A stretch of 64,000 bases of DNA from Yoonia vestfoldensis SKA53 (GTDB taxonomy: Bacteria > Pseudomonadota > Alphaproteobacteria > Rhodobacterales > Rhodobacteraceae): assembly GCF_000152785.1 (NCBI RefSeq), contig NZ_CH672414.1, positions 1,738,639 to 1,802,638 of the forward strand, written 5' to 3'. The notes beneath the pieces were generated by a model that saw only the letters and a program-made list of their open reading frames with translations, was not told where the DNA came from and did not search any database. This document shows positions 9,897-19,277 of this stretch, piece by piece; within the stretch, counting starts at the first letter, position 1, and the number at the start of each line of letters is the position of its first letter. A program made the position numbers and the translations under genes.

Positions 9897-12265
9897 GCGT
9901 CGCAACATCCTTGCCACATGATGCCGCCCATCTGCATGTCACCGGACAAGCGCGCTATATCGACGATATCCCCACGCCTGCAGGCACGCTGCATCTGGCT
10001 TTTGGCCTGTCGGATGTGGCCAAGGGTGCCATCACCGCGATGGACCTTGACGCTGTGCGCGCCGCCCCCGGTGTGGTGGCGGTGCTGACGGCAGATGACC
10101 TTCCATTTGCCAATGATGTCTCGCCTTCGGTGCATGATGAACCGCTGCTCGCCACGGGCGAGGTGCATTATCTGGGCCAGCCCCTGTTTGTGGTCATAGC
10201 CGACAGCCACCTTGCCGCGCGCAAGGCGGCACGGCTGGGCAAGGTCAGTATCACGCCAGAGACGCCGATCCTGACGATTGATCAGGCTTTGGCCGCGAAC
10301 AGCCGGTTCGAGGATGGCCCGCGCATCTGGACCAAAGGCGACTTCGATGCAGCCTTGGCCGCAGCACCCCGCCGCATCACCGGCCAGATCGACATGGGCG
10401 GGCAGGAGCATTTCTATCTTGAAGGCCAAGCCGCCCTTGCCCTGCCGCAGGAAGGCGGGGATATGGTGGTGCAAAGTTCCACCCAGCATCCCACGGAAAT
10501 CCAGCACAAGGTGGCGGATGCCTTGGGTCTGCCGATGCATGCCGTGCGCTGCGAGGTCCGCCGCATGGGCGGCGGGTTCGGCGGCAAGGAAAGTCAGGGC
10601 AATGCTTTGGCGGTGGCCTGTGCCGTGGCGGCACGGCTGACAGGGCGGCCTTGCAAGATGCGCTATGACCGCGACGACGACATGATGATCACGGGCAAGA
10701 GGCATGATTTCCGTATTACCTATGACGTCGGTGTGGATTCGGATGGCCGGTTGCTGGGTGTCGATTTTGTGCAGATGACGCGGTGCGGCTGGGCGATGGA
10801 CCTGTCGCTGCCAGTGGCGGACCGCGCGATGCTGCATGCGGATAATGCCTATCATCTGCCCGCCGCGCGGATCACCTCGCACAGGCTCAAGACCAACACG
10901 CAATCGGCCACCGCCTTTCGCGGTTTCGGAGGGCCGCAGGGGGTCTTGGGCATCGAGCGGGTGATGGACCATGTCGCAGCGGAACTGGGGCTTGATCCGG
11001 TGGTCGTGCGGCAACGCAATTTCTATGCCCCGATGGCGGAAGACGAAGCTGCGCCTGGGGCGCATGGGGGGCTGTCTGCCCCCCACGGTGCTGCGCACCT
11101 GCCCCCCGAGGATATTTCCGCTCGAACGATGGAAGCGCAGACCACGCCTTATCACATGCCGGTCACGGATTTCATTCTGCACGGGTTGGCGCAGCGGTTG
11201 CTGGAGACGTCCGCGTATCACGCGCGGCGCGCGGCGATTGCACGCTGGAACGAAGGCCAGCCGGTGTTGAGGCGCGGGATCGCGTTTAGTCCGGTGAAGT
11301 TCGGGATTTCCTTCACGCTGAGCCACCTCAATCAGGCGGGGGCGCTGGTGCATGTGTATCAGGATGGCTCGGTCCATATGAACCACGGCGGCACCGAGAT
11401 GGGGCAAGGCCTGTTCCAGAAGGTGGCGCAGGTGGCGGCCAGCCGGTTCGGGATCGACGTGGCGGCGGTCAAGATTACCGCCACCGACACTGGCAAGGTG
11501 CCGAATACATCGGCGACGGCGGCATCGTCGGGGTCGGATCTGAACGGGATGGCGGTGGCCAATGCCTGCGATACGATCCGCGACCGGATTGCGGCCTGTT
11601 TGGCGCAGGTGCACCAGTGCCATGTGGCGGACGTGCATTTTGCGGATGGCCATGTGCATGCCGGCGGTGATGTGATGACTTTTGCCAAGGCCGCACAGAC
11701 CGCCTATTTCCAGCGTGTCAGCCTGTCGGCCACTGGGTTTTACAAGACGCCGGGTCTGAGTTGGGACCGCATTAGGGGCGAAGGCAAGCCGTTTTTCTAT
11801 TTCGCCCAAGGTGCCGCTGTGACCGAGGTGGTGATTGATACGCTGACCGGCGAGAACCGGATTTTGCGTACGGACCTGTTGCATGATGCTGGCGCTTCGC
11901 TGAACCCGGCGCTGGATATTGGGCAGGTTGAGGGTGCCTTTGTCCAAGGCGCGGGTTGGCTGACGACCGAAGAACTGGTCTGGGACGCCAAGGGCCGGCT
12001 GCGCACCCATGCGCCCGCGACCTATAAAATCCCCGCCTGTTCGGACCGGCCAGAGATTTTCAACGTGGCGCTTTGGGACCAGCCCAATCCGGCGCAGACG
12101 ATCTATCGGTCCAAGGCGGTGGGCGAGCCGCCGTTCATGCTGGGGATTTCCGCATTCCTAGCGCTGTCAGCGGCGGTGCAGGCCTGCGGGCCATCCTATC
12201 CCGATTTGCAGGCCCCTGCCACGGCAGAAGAAGTGCTGCGCGCTGTTCATCGGGCGCGCGGATGA
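9893..12265 (+). CDS. xdhB: Xanthine dehydrogenase molybdopterin-binding subunit
   Basis: The 790-residue molybdenum subunit containing the substrate site. Molybdopterin-binding motifs [12 protein letters not shown] (about 224-235), [11 protein letters not shown] and [12 protein letters not shown] are present. The active-site base is Glu745 in [12 protein letters not shown], as in the bovine enzyme family. A non-conserved stretch at about residues 385-415, rich in Gly, Ala, Pro and His, separates [11 protein letters not shown] from [11 protein letters not shown]. It coincides with a DNA repeat (see the repeat entry) and looks like an in-frame insertion. It overlaps xdhA upstream and xdhC downstream by 4 nt each, so the three are translationally coupled. 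Confidence 0.96.
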   Translation: MSVATSLPHDAAHLHVTGQARYIDDIPTPAGTLHLAFGLSDVAKGAITAMDLDAVRAAPGVVAVLTADDLPFANDVSPSVHDEPLLATGEVHYLGQPLFVVIADSHLAARKAARLGKVSITPETPILTIDQALAANSRFEDGPRIWTKGDFDAALAAAPRRITGQIDMGGQEHFYLEGQAALALPQEGGDMVVQSSTQHPTEIQHKVADALGLPMHAVRCEVRRMGGGFGGKESQGNALAVACAVAARLTGRPCKMRYDRDDDMMITGKRHDFRITYDVGVDSDGRLLGVDFVQMTRCGWAMDLSLPVADRAMLHADNAYHLPAARITSHRLKTNTQSATAFRGFGGPQGVLGIERVMDHVAAELGLDPVVVRQRNFYAPMAEDEAAPGAHGGLSAPHGAAHLPPEDISARTMEAQTTPYHMPVTDFILHGLAQRLLETSAYHARRAAIARWNEGQPVLRRGIAFSPVKFGISFTLSHLNQAGALVHVYQDGSVHMNHGGTEMGQGLFQKVAQVAASRFGIDVAAVKITATDTGKVPNTSATAASSGSDLNGMAVANACDTIRDRIAACLAQVHQCHVADVHFADGHVHAGGDVMTFAKAAQTAYFQRVSLSATGFYKTPGLSWDRIRGEGKPFFYFAQGAAVTEVVIDTLTGENRILRTDLLHDAGASLNPALDIGQVEGAFVQGAGWLTTEELVWDAKGRLRTHAPATYKIPACSDRPEIFNVALWDQPNPAQTIYRSKAVGEPPFMLGISAFLALSAAVQACGPSYPDLQAPATAEEVLRAVHRARG
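11066..11135 (+). repeat. Hairpin plus GAGGATATTT repeat inserted in xdhB
   Basis: A perfect 7-bp stem with a 5-nt loop (GGGGGGC at 11066-11072, GCCCCCC at 11078-11084) is followed by CCCCCCGAGGATATTTCCG (11102-11120) and a GAACGATGGAAG tail. The same layout, a GC palindrome then GATATTT then a GATGAAG-like tail, occurs between genes at 14527-14563. I therefore read it as the same dispersed repeat family, here inside the coding sequence and kept in frame. Confidence 0.6.
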
Positions 12266-12999
12266 CGGGTATCCGCATCACGGTTGCGCAGACCGCAGGA
12301 TCGGCCCCGCGCGAGACGGGGGCGCAAATGATGGTCTGGGCCGACCGCATCGAAGGAACGATCGGGGGTGGCGCGCTGGAATGGGACGCCATGGCCGAGG
12401 CGCGCCGGATGCTGGTCGACGGCCGGACCCAACACCGCGCGACGATCCCGCTGGGGCCTGCCTTGGGCCAATGCTGCGGCGGGTCGGTGACGCTTGTCTG
12501 GGGTGTGGCAGAGGCGCTCGAAGATCCGCCGCGCCGCGCTTTGTGGATTTACGGCGCAGGCCATGTGGGCCGTGCAATCGTGCATGTAATGCAGCCTTTG
12601 CCGGATTTCGCGATCACCTGGGTCGATGTGGCCGCTGACAGGTTTCCGCAAACGGACGTGACCACCTTGGTCGCCGTCGATCCCGCGCAAGCGGTGCGCC
12701 ATGCACCCGATCAGACTGATCACCTGATCCTGACCTATAGCCATGCGCTTGATCTGGCCCTGTGCCACGCGATCCTGTCGCGTCCGTTCGCGAGTGTGGG
12801 GTTAATCGGGTCAGCGACCAAGTGGGCGCGGTTTCGCAAGCGGTTGGGCGATCTGGGGCATAGTTCTGCACAAATCGACCGCATCGCCTGCCCGATCGGT
12901 GATCCGGCGCTGGGCAAACATCCGGCAGCCCTTGCGCTTGGCGTCGCAACCGCCATGATCAGGACTGAGACGCGCCAGAGCAGGGAGCGCCAAGCATGA
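12262..12999 (+). CDS. xdhC: Xanthine dehydrogenase accessory protein XdhC
   Basis: Chaperone (245 residues) that binds the molybdenum cofactor, promotes its sulfuration and inserts it into XdhB. The start is the ATG at 12262, overlapping the xdhB stop as ATGA. The N-terminal XdhC/CoxI segment has GSAPRETGAQMMV and GTIGGGALEW, then LGQCCGG with the CC pair. A Rossmann-like C-terminal domain begins at WIYGAGHVGRAI (about residue 94). It overlaps the following ABC ATPase by 4 nt, tying enzyme maturation to transporter synthesis. The longer upstream frame is inside xdhB and is not used. Confidence 0.93.
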   Translation: MTGIRITVAQTAGSAPRETGAQMMVWADRIEGTIGGGALEWDAMAEARRMLVDGRTQHRATIPLGPALGQCCGGSVTLVWGVAEALEDPPRRALWIYGAGHVGRAIVHVMQPLPDFAITWVDVAADRFPQTDVTTLVAVDPAQAVRHAPDQTDHLILTYSHALDLALCHAILSRPFASVGLIGSATKWARFRKRLGDLGHSSAQIDRIACPIGDPALGKHPAALALGVATAMIRTETRQSRERQA

Positions 13000-14519
13000 C
13001 CACACCTTTGCTGCGCCTGCGCGGCCTGACCAAAGCCTATCCGGGCGTCGTGGCCAATCAGGACGTGTCTTTTGACATCCAGCCCGGCGAGATTCACGCG
13101 CTGTTGGGCGAAAACGGCGCGGGCAAATCGACCTTGGTCAAGACAATCTATGGTCTGGTCAAACCCGATGCCGGGCAGATGGAATTGCAAGGTGCAGTTT
13201 TCGCGCCCGCAGAACCGCGTGCGGCGCGCATGGCGGGTGTGGCGATGGTGTTCCAGCATTTTTCTCTGTTCGATGCGATGAACGTGGCCGAAAATATCGC
13301 GCTAGGCATGGAAAATCCGCCGCCCCAGCGCGAGATCGCGGCGCGCGTGCGGCTTGTGTCGGACCAATACGGCCTGCCTTTGGACCCGTTGCGGATCGTG
13401 GGCGAGCTGTCGGCGGGCGAACGTCAACGGGTCGAGATCGTACGCTGCCTGTTGCAGGACCCCAAGCTGTTGATCATGGACGAACCGACTTCGGTGCTGA
13501 CGCCGCAAGAGGTGGCGATCTTGTTCGAGACCCTGCGCCGGTTGCGCGCGGCGGGCGCGGCGATCTTGTATATCTCGCACAAGCTGGAGGAAATCCGCGC
13601 TCTTTGCGATGCGGCAACAGTGTTGCGGCTGGGCCGTGTGGTGGGCAGTTGCGATCCACGCACCACATCCGCACGCGAGATGGCCGAATTGATGGTGGGT
13701 AGCAGCCTGCATGTCCCGCACAAGGCCGCGCGCCCCGAAGGCGAGGTGATCCTGACCTTGCAGGGGCTGAGCGCGAAGGCGCCGCACCGCTTTGGCACCG
13801 CGCTGCGCGATATCGATCTGACGGTCAGGCGCGGCGAAATTCTGGGTATCGGCGGTGTGGCCGGCAACGGGCAGGACGAACTGGTTGCGGCCTTGTCGGG
13901 TGAAATCCGCACGCGGCGCGACATGGTCCTGTTTGATGGCAAAAGCATCGGGCATCTGGCCCCGAACGCGCGCCGCCGTCTGGGGCTTTTGGCCGCGCCC
14001 GAGGAACGGATGGGCCATGCTGCGGCCCCCGATATGAGCCTGACGGAAAATGCGCTGCTGACGGCGGCTGCCAGGCAGGACCTGACCGCGCGCGGGTTTG
14101 TGCGCTGGGGCAAGGCGCGCGAATTCGCGGCCAATGTCATCGCGGCTTTTGATGTGCGCACGCCGGGGGCGGGCAATACCGCGCGGTCGCTGTCGGGCGG
14201 CAACCTGCAAAAATTCGTGATCGGCCGTGAGATCATGCAAGACCCAGCCCTGCTGGTCGTCAACCAGCCGACCTGGGGTGTTGATGCATCCGCCGCGGCG
14301 GCGATCCGGCAGGCTCTGCTGGATCTTGCGGCCAAAGGGGCGGCGGTGATCTGCATCAGTCAGGACCTTGACGAGTTGATGGAGATTTCAGACAGGTTTG
14401 CCGCGTTGAACGCAGGGCGGCTATCCGCACCCCGCCCCGCACAGGGGCTGAGCGTGGAACAGATCGGGCTGATGCTGGGCGGTGCGCATGACATGGAGGT
14501 GGCACATGTTGATGCCTGA
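12996..14519 (+). CDS. BMP-family (nucleoside/purine) ABC transporter ATPase, double domain
   Basis: A 507-residue cytoplasmic ATPase with two ABC modules, as in ribose and nucleoside importers. The first has Walker A GENGAGKST (about 38-46), signature LSAGERQRVEI and Walker B LLIMDEP. The second has a degenerate Walker A (GVAGNGQDE) and signature LSGGNLQKFVIGRE, a pattern normal for this family. It is followed by two permeases and a BMP-type binding protein, and preceded by xdhABC with a 4-nt overlap. I infer uptake of purine bases or nucleosides that feed the xanthine dehydrogenase. The exact substrate (guanosine, adenosine, hypoxanthine) is not determinable here. Confidence 0.9.
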   Translation: MTTPLLRLRGLTKAYPGVVANQDVSFDIQPGEIHALLGENGAGKSTLVKTIYGLVKPDAGQMELQGAVFAPAEPRAARMAGVAMVFQHFSLFDAMNVAENIALGMENPPPQREIAARVRLVSDQYGLPLDPLRIVGELSAGERQRVEIVRCLLQDPKLLIMDEPTSVLTPQEVAILFETLRRLRAAGAAILYISHKLEEIRALCDAATVLRLGRVVGSCDPRTTSAREMAELMVGSSLHVPHKAARPEGEVILTLQGLSAKAPHRFGTALRDIDLTVRRGEILGIGGVAGNGQDELVAALSGEIRTRRDMVLFDGKSIGHLAPNARRRLGLLAAPEERMGHAAAPDMSLTENALLTAAARQDLTARGFVRWGKAREFAANVIAAFDVRTPGAGNTARSLSGGNLQKFVIGREIMQDPALLVVNQPTWGVDASAAAAIRQALLDLAAKGAAVICISQDLDELMEISDRFAALNAGRLSAPRPAQGLSVEQIGLMLGGAHDMEVAHVDA

Positions 14520-14526
14520 CTTTGAT

Positions 14527-14563
14527 GCCGCCGGCGGAGATATTTATGCTCTGATGATGAAGG
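14527..14563 (+). repeat. Short intergenic palindromic repeat (CCGCCGGCGG-GATATTT type)
   Basis: The self-complementary CCGCCGGCGG at 14528-14537 is followed by AGATATTT and a CTGATGATGAAGG tail that also provides the ribosome binding purines for the next permease. It occupies nearly all of the 51-bp gap between the ATPase and the first permease. A related element is inside xdhB, and a core TGCCTCCGGCGGGGA recurs at 42914-42928. Confidence 0.55.
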
Positions 14564-14570
14564 GGCTGGC

Positions 14571-15650
14571 ATGATCCGGTTAGAAAAGCGCACGGCGCCG
14601 TCGCGGTTCTGGACTTATGCCGCCCCCTTGCTTGCGGTGGTGTTGACCATGGTCTGCGGTGCTTTGTTGTTTGCCGCACTGGGCAAAGACCCGTTCGAGA
14701 CGATCCGGACGATTTTCTGGGACCCGCTGTTTTCGGAGTTTTCGTGGTATTACCGCCCGCAGCTGTTAATCAAGGCGGCCCCATTGGTGCTGATCGCGAT
14801 CGGGCTGTCGTTCGGATTTCGCGCGGGTGTGTGGAACATCGGGGCAGAAGGCCAGTATATTCTGGGCGCGATCTGCGGGGCGGCGGTGGGGCTGGCGTTC
14901 TATCCAACCGAAAGCCCGTTCATCTTTCCGCTGATGGTGATGGCGGGTGCTTTGGGCGGGTGGGCCTGGGCGATGATCCCGGGGTTTTTGCGGGTCAGGT
15001 TTGGCACCAATGAAATCCTTGTGTCGCTGATGCTGGTCTATGTCGCGCAGAGCCTGTTGGCCTCAATGGCGCTGGGAGCGTTGCGCAACCCTGATGCCAG
15101 CGGGTTTCCGGGCAGCCGGAACCTTGCGCGCTATCCCTCCGCGACAAGCTGGATCAATGAAAGTGCCGGGCTGCATTGGGGCGTTGTCTTTGCGCTGATC
15201 GCGGTGATTTTCGCCTATATCACTTTGTCGCGGCATATTTTCGGGTTCCATGTGCGCCTGTCGGGGCAAAGCCCGCGGGCCGCACGGTTTGCCGGGGTGA
15301 ACCCCGGCCTACTGGTGTTGATCTGCATGGCGATCTCGGGCGCGCTGGCGGGGCTGGCAGGGTTGTTCGAGGTGGCGGGACCATCGGGGTTGATCAGCAT
15401 TGATTTCAACGCAGGTTATGGCTTTACCGCGATCATCGTCGCTTTTCTGGGACGCTTGCATCCCGTTGGCATCCTGCTGGCGGCGGGGCTGATGGCGCTG
15501 ACCTATATCGGTGGCGAGATCGCGCAATCGAACCTTCGCCTGCCAGCCGCGGCCATTCAGGTGTTGCAGGGGATGTTGTTGTTCTTTCTTTTGGCAGTTG
15601 ATGTGCTGACGCATTACCGCATCCGGCTCACAGCGCGGGGGGTGGCATAA
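14571..15650 (+). CDS. BMP-family ABC transporter permease 1
   Basis: A 359-residue inner-membrane permease with about nine to ten hydrophobic segments, including the first near residues 17-37 after a short basic N-terminus (MIRLEKRTAPSRFWTY). It carries the family's central motif region FGFRAGVWNIGAEGQYILGA, which is typical of permeases paired with BmpA-like binding proteins. It is larger than permease 2, and the two probably form a heterodimer. It lies 51 bp after the ATPase, with AAGG just upstream of ATG 14571, and overlaps the next gene by 1 nt. Confidence 0.9.
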   Translation: MIRLEKRTAPSRFWTYAAPLLAVVLTMVCGALLFAALGKDPFETIRTIFWDPLFSEFSWYYRPQLLIKAAPLVLIAIGLSFGFRAGVWNIGAEGQYILGAICGAAVGLAFYPTESPFIFPLMVMAGALGGWAWAMIPGFLRVRFGTNEILVSLMLVYVAQSLLASMALGALRNPDASGFPGSRNLARYPSATSWINESAGLHWGVVFALIAVIFAYITLSRHIFGFHVRLSGQSPRAARFAGVNPGLLVLICMAISGALAGLAGLFEVAGPSGLISIDFNAGYGFTAIIVAFLGRLHPVGILLAAGLMALTYIGGEIAQSNLRLPAAAIQVLQGMLLFFLLAVDVLTHYRIRLTARGVA

Positions 15651-16564
15651 TGGATCTATCCGCAATCAACCCGATCCTGTTGCTGGCCTCGCTGATGGTG
15701 GCGGCGACCCCGATCCTGCTGGCGGCGATCGGCGAATTGGTGGTCGAACGCGCCGGCGTGCTGAACCTTGGCGTCGAGGGGATGATGATCACCGGCGCTG
15801 TCTGCGGGTTCATCGTGACGATCAATGCGGGATCGCCGCTGCTGGGCTTTGCAGGGGCCGCGATCGGAGGCGCGTTGCTGGCGCTCGTGTTCGGCGTATT
15901 GACGCAGGTTCTGCTGTCCAACCAAGTAGCCACGGGGCTCGCGTTGACGCTGTTTGGCTTGGGCTTCGCTGCATTGCTCGGGCAGGGCTATATCGGGATC
16001 AAAGCACCCGTCATCCCGAAATGGCCAGTGCCGGTGCTCAGCGATATTCCGGTGATCGGGCCGATCCTGTTCAACCATGACCCTGTCGTTTATCTGGGCA
16101 TCGCCATCATCGCCGGCGTGTGGGCTTTCCTGCGCTATAGCCGCGCCGGACTGATCCTGCGCGCGGTGGGTGAAAACCACGACGCAGCCCATGCGCTGGG
16201 CTATCATGTGATTCGCGTTCGGCTGCTGGCAATCATGTTCGGCGGGGCCTGCGCGGGGCTTGGCGGGGCGTATCTGAGCCTTGTGCGCGTGCCGCAATGG
16301 ACCGAAGGGCTGACCGCCGGGGCGGGCTGGATCGCGCTGGCCATCGTGGTTTTTGCAAGCTGGCGACCATGGCGGCTTTTGCTAGGTGCTTATTTATTTG
16401 GCGGTGTGACCGTGTTGCAGCTTAATCTACAGGCGGCGGGGATGGCGATCCCGGTGGCATATCTTTCCATGGCACCATATCTGGCAACTATTCTAGTTCT
16501 GGTTATGATGCGGGCGGGACGGGCACCGGGGTCGCTGGCCCAGTCTTTCCACGCCTCGCGTTGA
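15650..16564 (+). CDS. BMP-family ABC transporter permease 2
   Basis: The second membrane subunit (304 residues), almost entirely hydrophobic helices. The segment GELVVERAGVLNLGVEGMMITGAV (about residues 25-48) is the hallmark of the second permease of the nucleoside ABC family. The start overlaps the stop of permease 1 (TAATG), indicating coupled translation. The substrate is inferred from the linked xdhABC genes to be a purine base or nucleoside. It is followed 25 bp later by the binding protein gene. Confidence 0.9.
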   Translation: MDLSAINPILLLASLMVAATPILLAAIGELVVERAGVLNLGVEGMMITGAVCGFIVTINAGSPLLGFAGAAIGGALLALVFGVLTQVLLSNQVATGLALTLFGLGFAALLGQGYIGIKAPVIPKWPVPVLSDIPVIGPILFNHDPVVYLGIAIIAGVWAFLRYSRAGLILRAVGENHDAAHALGYHVIRVRLLAIMFGGACAGLGGAYLSLVRVPQWTEGLTAGAGWIALAIVVFASWRPWRLLLGAYLFGGVTVLQLNLQAAGMAIPVAYLSMAPYLATILVLVMMRAGRAPGSLAQSFHASR

Positions 16565-16589
16565 GGCTTTGACCACCAAGGGGATGAAG

Positions 16590-17663
16590 ATGAAATTCAA
16601 GAAATTACTGGCCGGGACGGGCATTGCCCTTGCCTTGGCGACAGGCGCTTTCGCGCAAGACAAAACCACCGTCGGTTTCGTCTATGTTGGCCCCGTCGGC
16701 GACGGCGGCTGGACCTATGAACACGACAAGGGCCGTCAGGCCGTCGAAGCCCATTTCGGCGACGCTGTCGAAACTGTCTTTGTCGAAAGCGTGCCTGAAG
16801 GCCCCGATGCCGAACGCGTCATCACGCAGATGGCTCTGCAGGGTGCCGACCTGATCTTTACCACGTCATTCGGGTATATGGACGCGACGATCAACGTGGC
16901 TGAGCGTTTTCCGGACGTAAAGTTCGAACATGCGACGGGTTACAAGACCGCAGATAACGTGGCGATCTATAACGCTCGTTTCTATGAAGGCCGTGCCATT
17001 CAGGGCCATATCGCGGGCCAGATGACGCAAAGCAATATCGTCGGTTATATCGGATCTTACCCGATCCCCGAAGTGATCCAGGGCATCAACTCTGCGTTTA
17101 TTCACGCGCGTGAAGTGAACCCCGATGTCGAATTCCGCGTCGTCTGGGCCTATACTTGGTTCGACCCCGCGAAAGAGGCCGAAGCCGCCACCGTGCTGAT
17201 CGAACAGGGTGCCGATGTGATCCTGCAGCACACTGATTCGACTGCACCGCAGGCCGCAGCGCAGGCTGCCGGCAATGTCGTGACCTTTGGTCAGGCATCC
17301 GACATGTCCGAATTCGCGCCATTCCCGCGCGTGTCCTCCATCATCGACGATTGGGCGCCTTATTATGTCGCGCGCACGCAGGCCGTGATCGACGGCACTT
17401 GGGAAAGCAGCGACACATGGGATGGTATCCCCCAAGGCATGGTCAGCATCGGTGAAATCACCGAAGCCGTGCCTGCCGAGGTCAAAGCATCGGCCGAAGC
17501 GATGATCGAAGCGATCCGCGCGGGCGAATACCACCCGTTCACCGGACCGCTGAACCGTCAGGACGGGTCGGTCTGGCTGGCCGAAGGTGAAACCGCCAGC
17601 GATGGCGACCTGCTGGGCATGAATTTCTATGTCGAAGGTCTGACAGGCGACATTCCGCAATAA
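16590..17663 (+). CDS. BMP-family periplasmic substrate-binding protein (purine/nucleoside)
   Basis: A 357-residue exported binding protein. I chose ATG 16590 because AAGGGG at 16578-16583 sits 6 nt upstream. The ATG at 16584 is also possible. The signal peptide MKFKKLLAGTGIALALATGAFA is followed by QDKTTVGFVYVGPVGDGGWTY, the classic start of the BMP (Med/TmpC) fold. There is no lipobox Cys, so it should be a soluble periplasmic protein. A strong hairpin terminator follows the stop, closing the xdhABC-ABC operon. As last gene, it is probably the most strongly translated component. Confidence 0.9.
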   Translation: MKFKKLLAGTGIALALATGAFAQDKTTVGFVYVGPVGDGGWTYEHDKGRQAVEAHFGDAVETVFVESVPEGPDAERVITQMALQGADLIFTTSFGYMDATINVAERFPDVKFEHATGYKTADNVAIYNARFYEGRAIQGHIAGQMTQSNIVGYIGSYPIPEVIQGINSAFIHAREVNPDVEFRVVWAYTWFDPAKEAEAATVLIEQGADVILQHTDSTAPQAAAQAAGNVVTFGQASDMSEFAPFPRVSSIIDDWAPYYVARTQAVIDGTWESSDTWDGIPQGMVSIGEITEAVPAEVKASAEAMIEAIRAGEYHPFTGPLNRQDGSVWLAEGETASDGDLLGMNFYVEGLTGDIPQ

Positions 17664-17681
17664 GCGGATCAAGCCGGATGA

Positions 17682-17708
17682 AAGGCCCCGCCACTGGCGG
17701 GGCCTTTT
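17682..17708. terminator. Rho-independent, probably bidirectional terminator
   Basis: An 11-bp perfect stem (AAGGCCCCGCC / GGCGGGGCCTT) with a 3-nt ACT loop is followed by TTTT. It lies between the convergent binding-protein gene and the symporter gene, 19 bp after the former's stop. The reverse strand also carries a short T run, so it can serve both genes. Confidence 0.9.
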
Positions 17709-17711
17709 GCG

Positions 17712-19277
17712 TTATTTGGGCTGTTTGACAATCTCGCCCGACCGCAACCGGCGGCGATAGCTGTGCAGCTCGCGCTTGACGATGGGCATCAGGCAATACA
17801 ACGCGATGATGTTTACGATCGCCATGGAAAACAGCATCGCATCCGAAAAGTCGATCACCGGCCCAAGGCTTGCCGCCGCACCGATCACGATGAACAGGCA
17901 AAAGATAATCTTGAAGATCAGCTCTTTTACCGCACCTTCGCCGAACAGGTAGGTCCAGGCCTTCAGCCCGTAATAGGACCAGCTGATCATCGTGGAAAAG
18001 GCGAACAGCACCACGGCCACCATCAACAGCACCGGAAACCACGAAAACGCCGTCGCATAGGCTGCCGAGGTCAGCGCCACGCCGCTGACATCACCCGCCG
18101 TGGTGATCCGGCCCAATTCGGCGTTCCAGATATAGAGGCCCGTCGCGGAGTCCTGCGCCAGCACGCCACTGATCACGATCACAAGGGCGGTCATCGTGCA
18201 GATCACCACCGTGTCGATAAAGGGTTCCAACAAGGCAACATAACCTTCGGTCACGGGTTCCTTGGTGCGCACCGCCGCATGGGCAATGGCGGCAGAGCCG
18301 ATCCCGGCCTCGTTGGAAAAGGCCGCACGCCGGAACCCCTGGATCAGCGCGCCGGTAAAGCCGCCGACGACACCAAGCCCGGTAAAGGCACCTTCGATGA
18401 TCTGGCCAAAAGCCCAGAGGATCTGGTCATAGTTGATCAGCAGGATCAACAGCGACACCAGCACATAGAAAATACCCATGAATGGCACGATCTTTTCGGT
18501 CACGCGCGCAATCGATTTCAGGCCACCCGCGATCACGGCAAAGGTCAGCAGCGCCAGCACGACGCCGGTGATCCAGCCCGGATAATCGCCCACCACGGTC
18601 GAGATTTGCGCATGGGCCTGATTGGCCTGGAACATATTGCCCCCGCCCAAGGCCCCAAGGATCGTGAATATCGAGAATACCACTGCCATCGCCCCGCCCA
18701 AGGGCAGCCCGCGTTCCTTGAAGCCTTTGACCATGTAATACATCGGCCCGCCGGACACCGACCCGTCGGGATATTCGTTTCGGTATTTGACGCCCAATGT
18801 GCATTCGGTAAACTTGGTCGCCATGCCGAACAGGCCCGCGACGATCATCCAGAACGTAGCCCCTGCCCCGCCGATGCTGACCGCGACAGCAACGCCCGCG
18901 ATATTACCCAGACCGACAGTGCCGGACAATGCCGTGGTCAGCGCCTGAAAATGGCTGACCTCGCCTGCGTCGTTAGGGTCGGAATAATCGCCTTTGACCA
19001 GCCGGATCGAATGGACGAAGCCGCTGAACTGGATCGCGCCGAAATAGACGGTAAAGACAACCGCCCCCACGACCAGCCACAAGGCGATCCATGAAAAATC
19101 CGTGCCCGGAAAGGGGGCAAAAATAAACCCGACATACCAGCCGGTGTAATCCGCGAATATCCCGTTGATCCGTTCGTCAAGGCTTACAGCCTCTTGTGCT
19201 GCGGCAAGGCCCGGCAGCAGACAGGCCGCCAGCGCGGCCATGATGTGATGCAGTTTCAACATGATAAAGCATTTCAT
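17712..19277 (-). CDS. Sodium:alanine/glycine symporter, AGCS family
   Basis: A 521-residue inner-membrane secondary transporter that imports a small neutral amino acid with Na+. The AGCS signatures are present: GTVGLGNIAGVAVAVSIGG (about 121-139) and NEAGIGSAAIAHAAV (about 317-331), among about ten transmembrane helices. The first 28 residues look like a cleaved signal (LLPGLAAAQ), a feature found in some roseobacter members. The start at 19277 overlaps the stop of the upstream uspA gene (ATGA), which supports this ATG over the internal ones and implies coupled translation. Confidence 0.92.
   Translation of the reverse strand: MKCFIMLKLHHIMAALAACLLPGLAAAQEAVSLDERINGIFADYTGWYVGFIFAPFPGTDFSWIALWLVVGAVVFTVYFGAIQFSGFVHSIRLVKGDYSDPNDAGEVSHFQALTTALSGTVGLGNIAGVAVAVSIGGAGATFWMIVAGLFGMATKFTECTLGVKYRNEYPDGSVSGGPMYYMVKGFKERGLPLGGAMAVVFSIFTILGALGGGNMFQANQAHAQISTVVGDYPGWITGVVLALLTFAVIAGGLKSIARVTEKIVPFMGIFYVLVSLLILLINYDQILWAFGQIIEGAFTGLGVVGGFTGALIQGFRRAAFSNEAGIGSAAIAHAAVRTKEPVTEGYVALLEPFIDTVVICTMTALVIVISGVLAQDSATGLYIWNAELGRITTAGDVSGVALTSAAYATAFSWFPVLLMVAVVLFAFSTMISWSYYGLKAWTYLFGEGAVKELIFKIIFCLFIVIGAAASLGPVIDFSDAMLFSMAIVNIIALYCLMPIVKRELHSYRRRLRSGEIVKQPK

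Noticed and set aside
11066-11084. GGGGGGC/GCCCCCC hairpin as an intragenic terminator in xdhB
   Set aside because: No T run follows, and the operon clearly continues through xdhC and the ABC genes. It fits a repeat insertion better.
9842-12010. 722-codon minus-strand frame opposite xdhB
   Set aside because: Arg/His/Gln/Pro-rich composition typical of antisense frames. xdhB on the plus strand has all its cofactor motifs.
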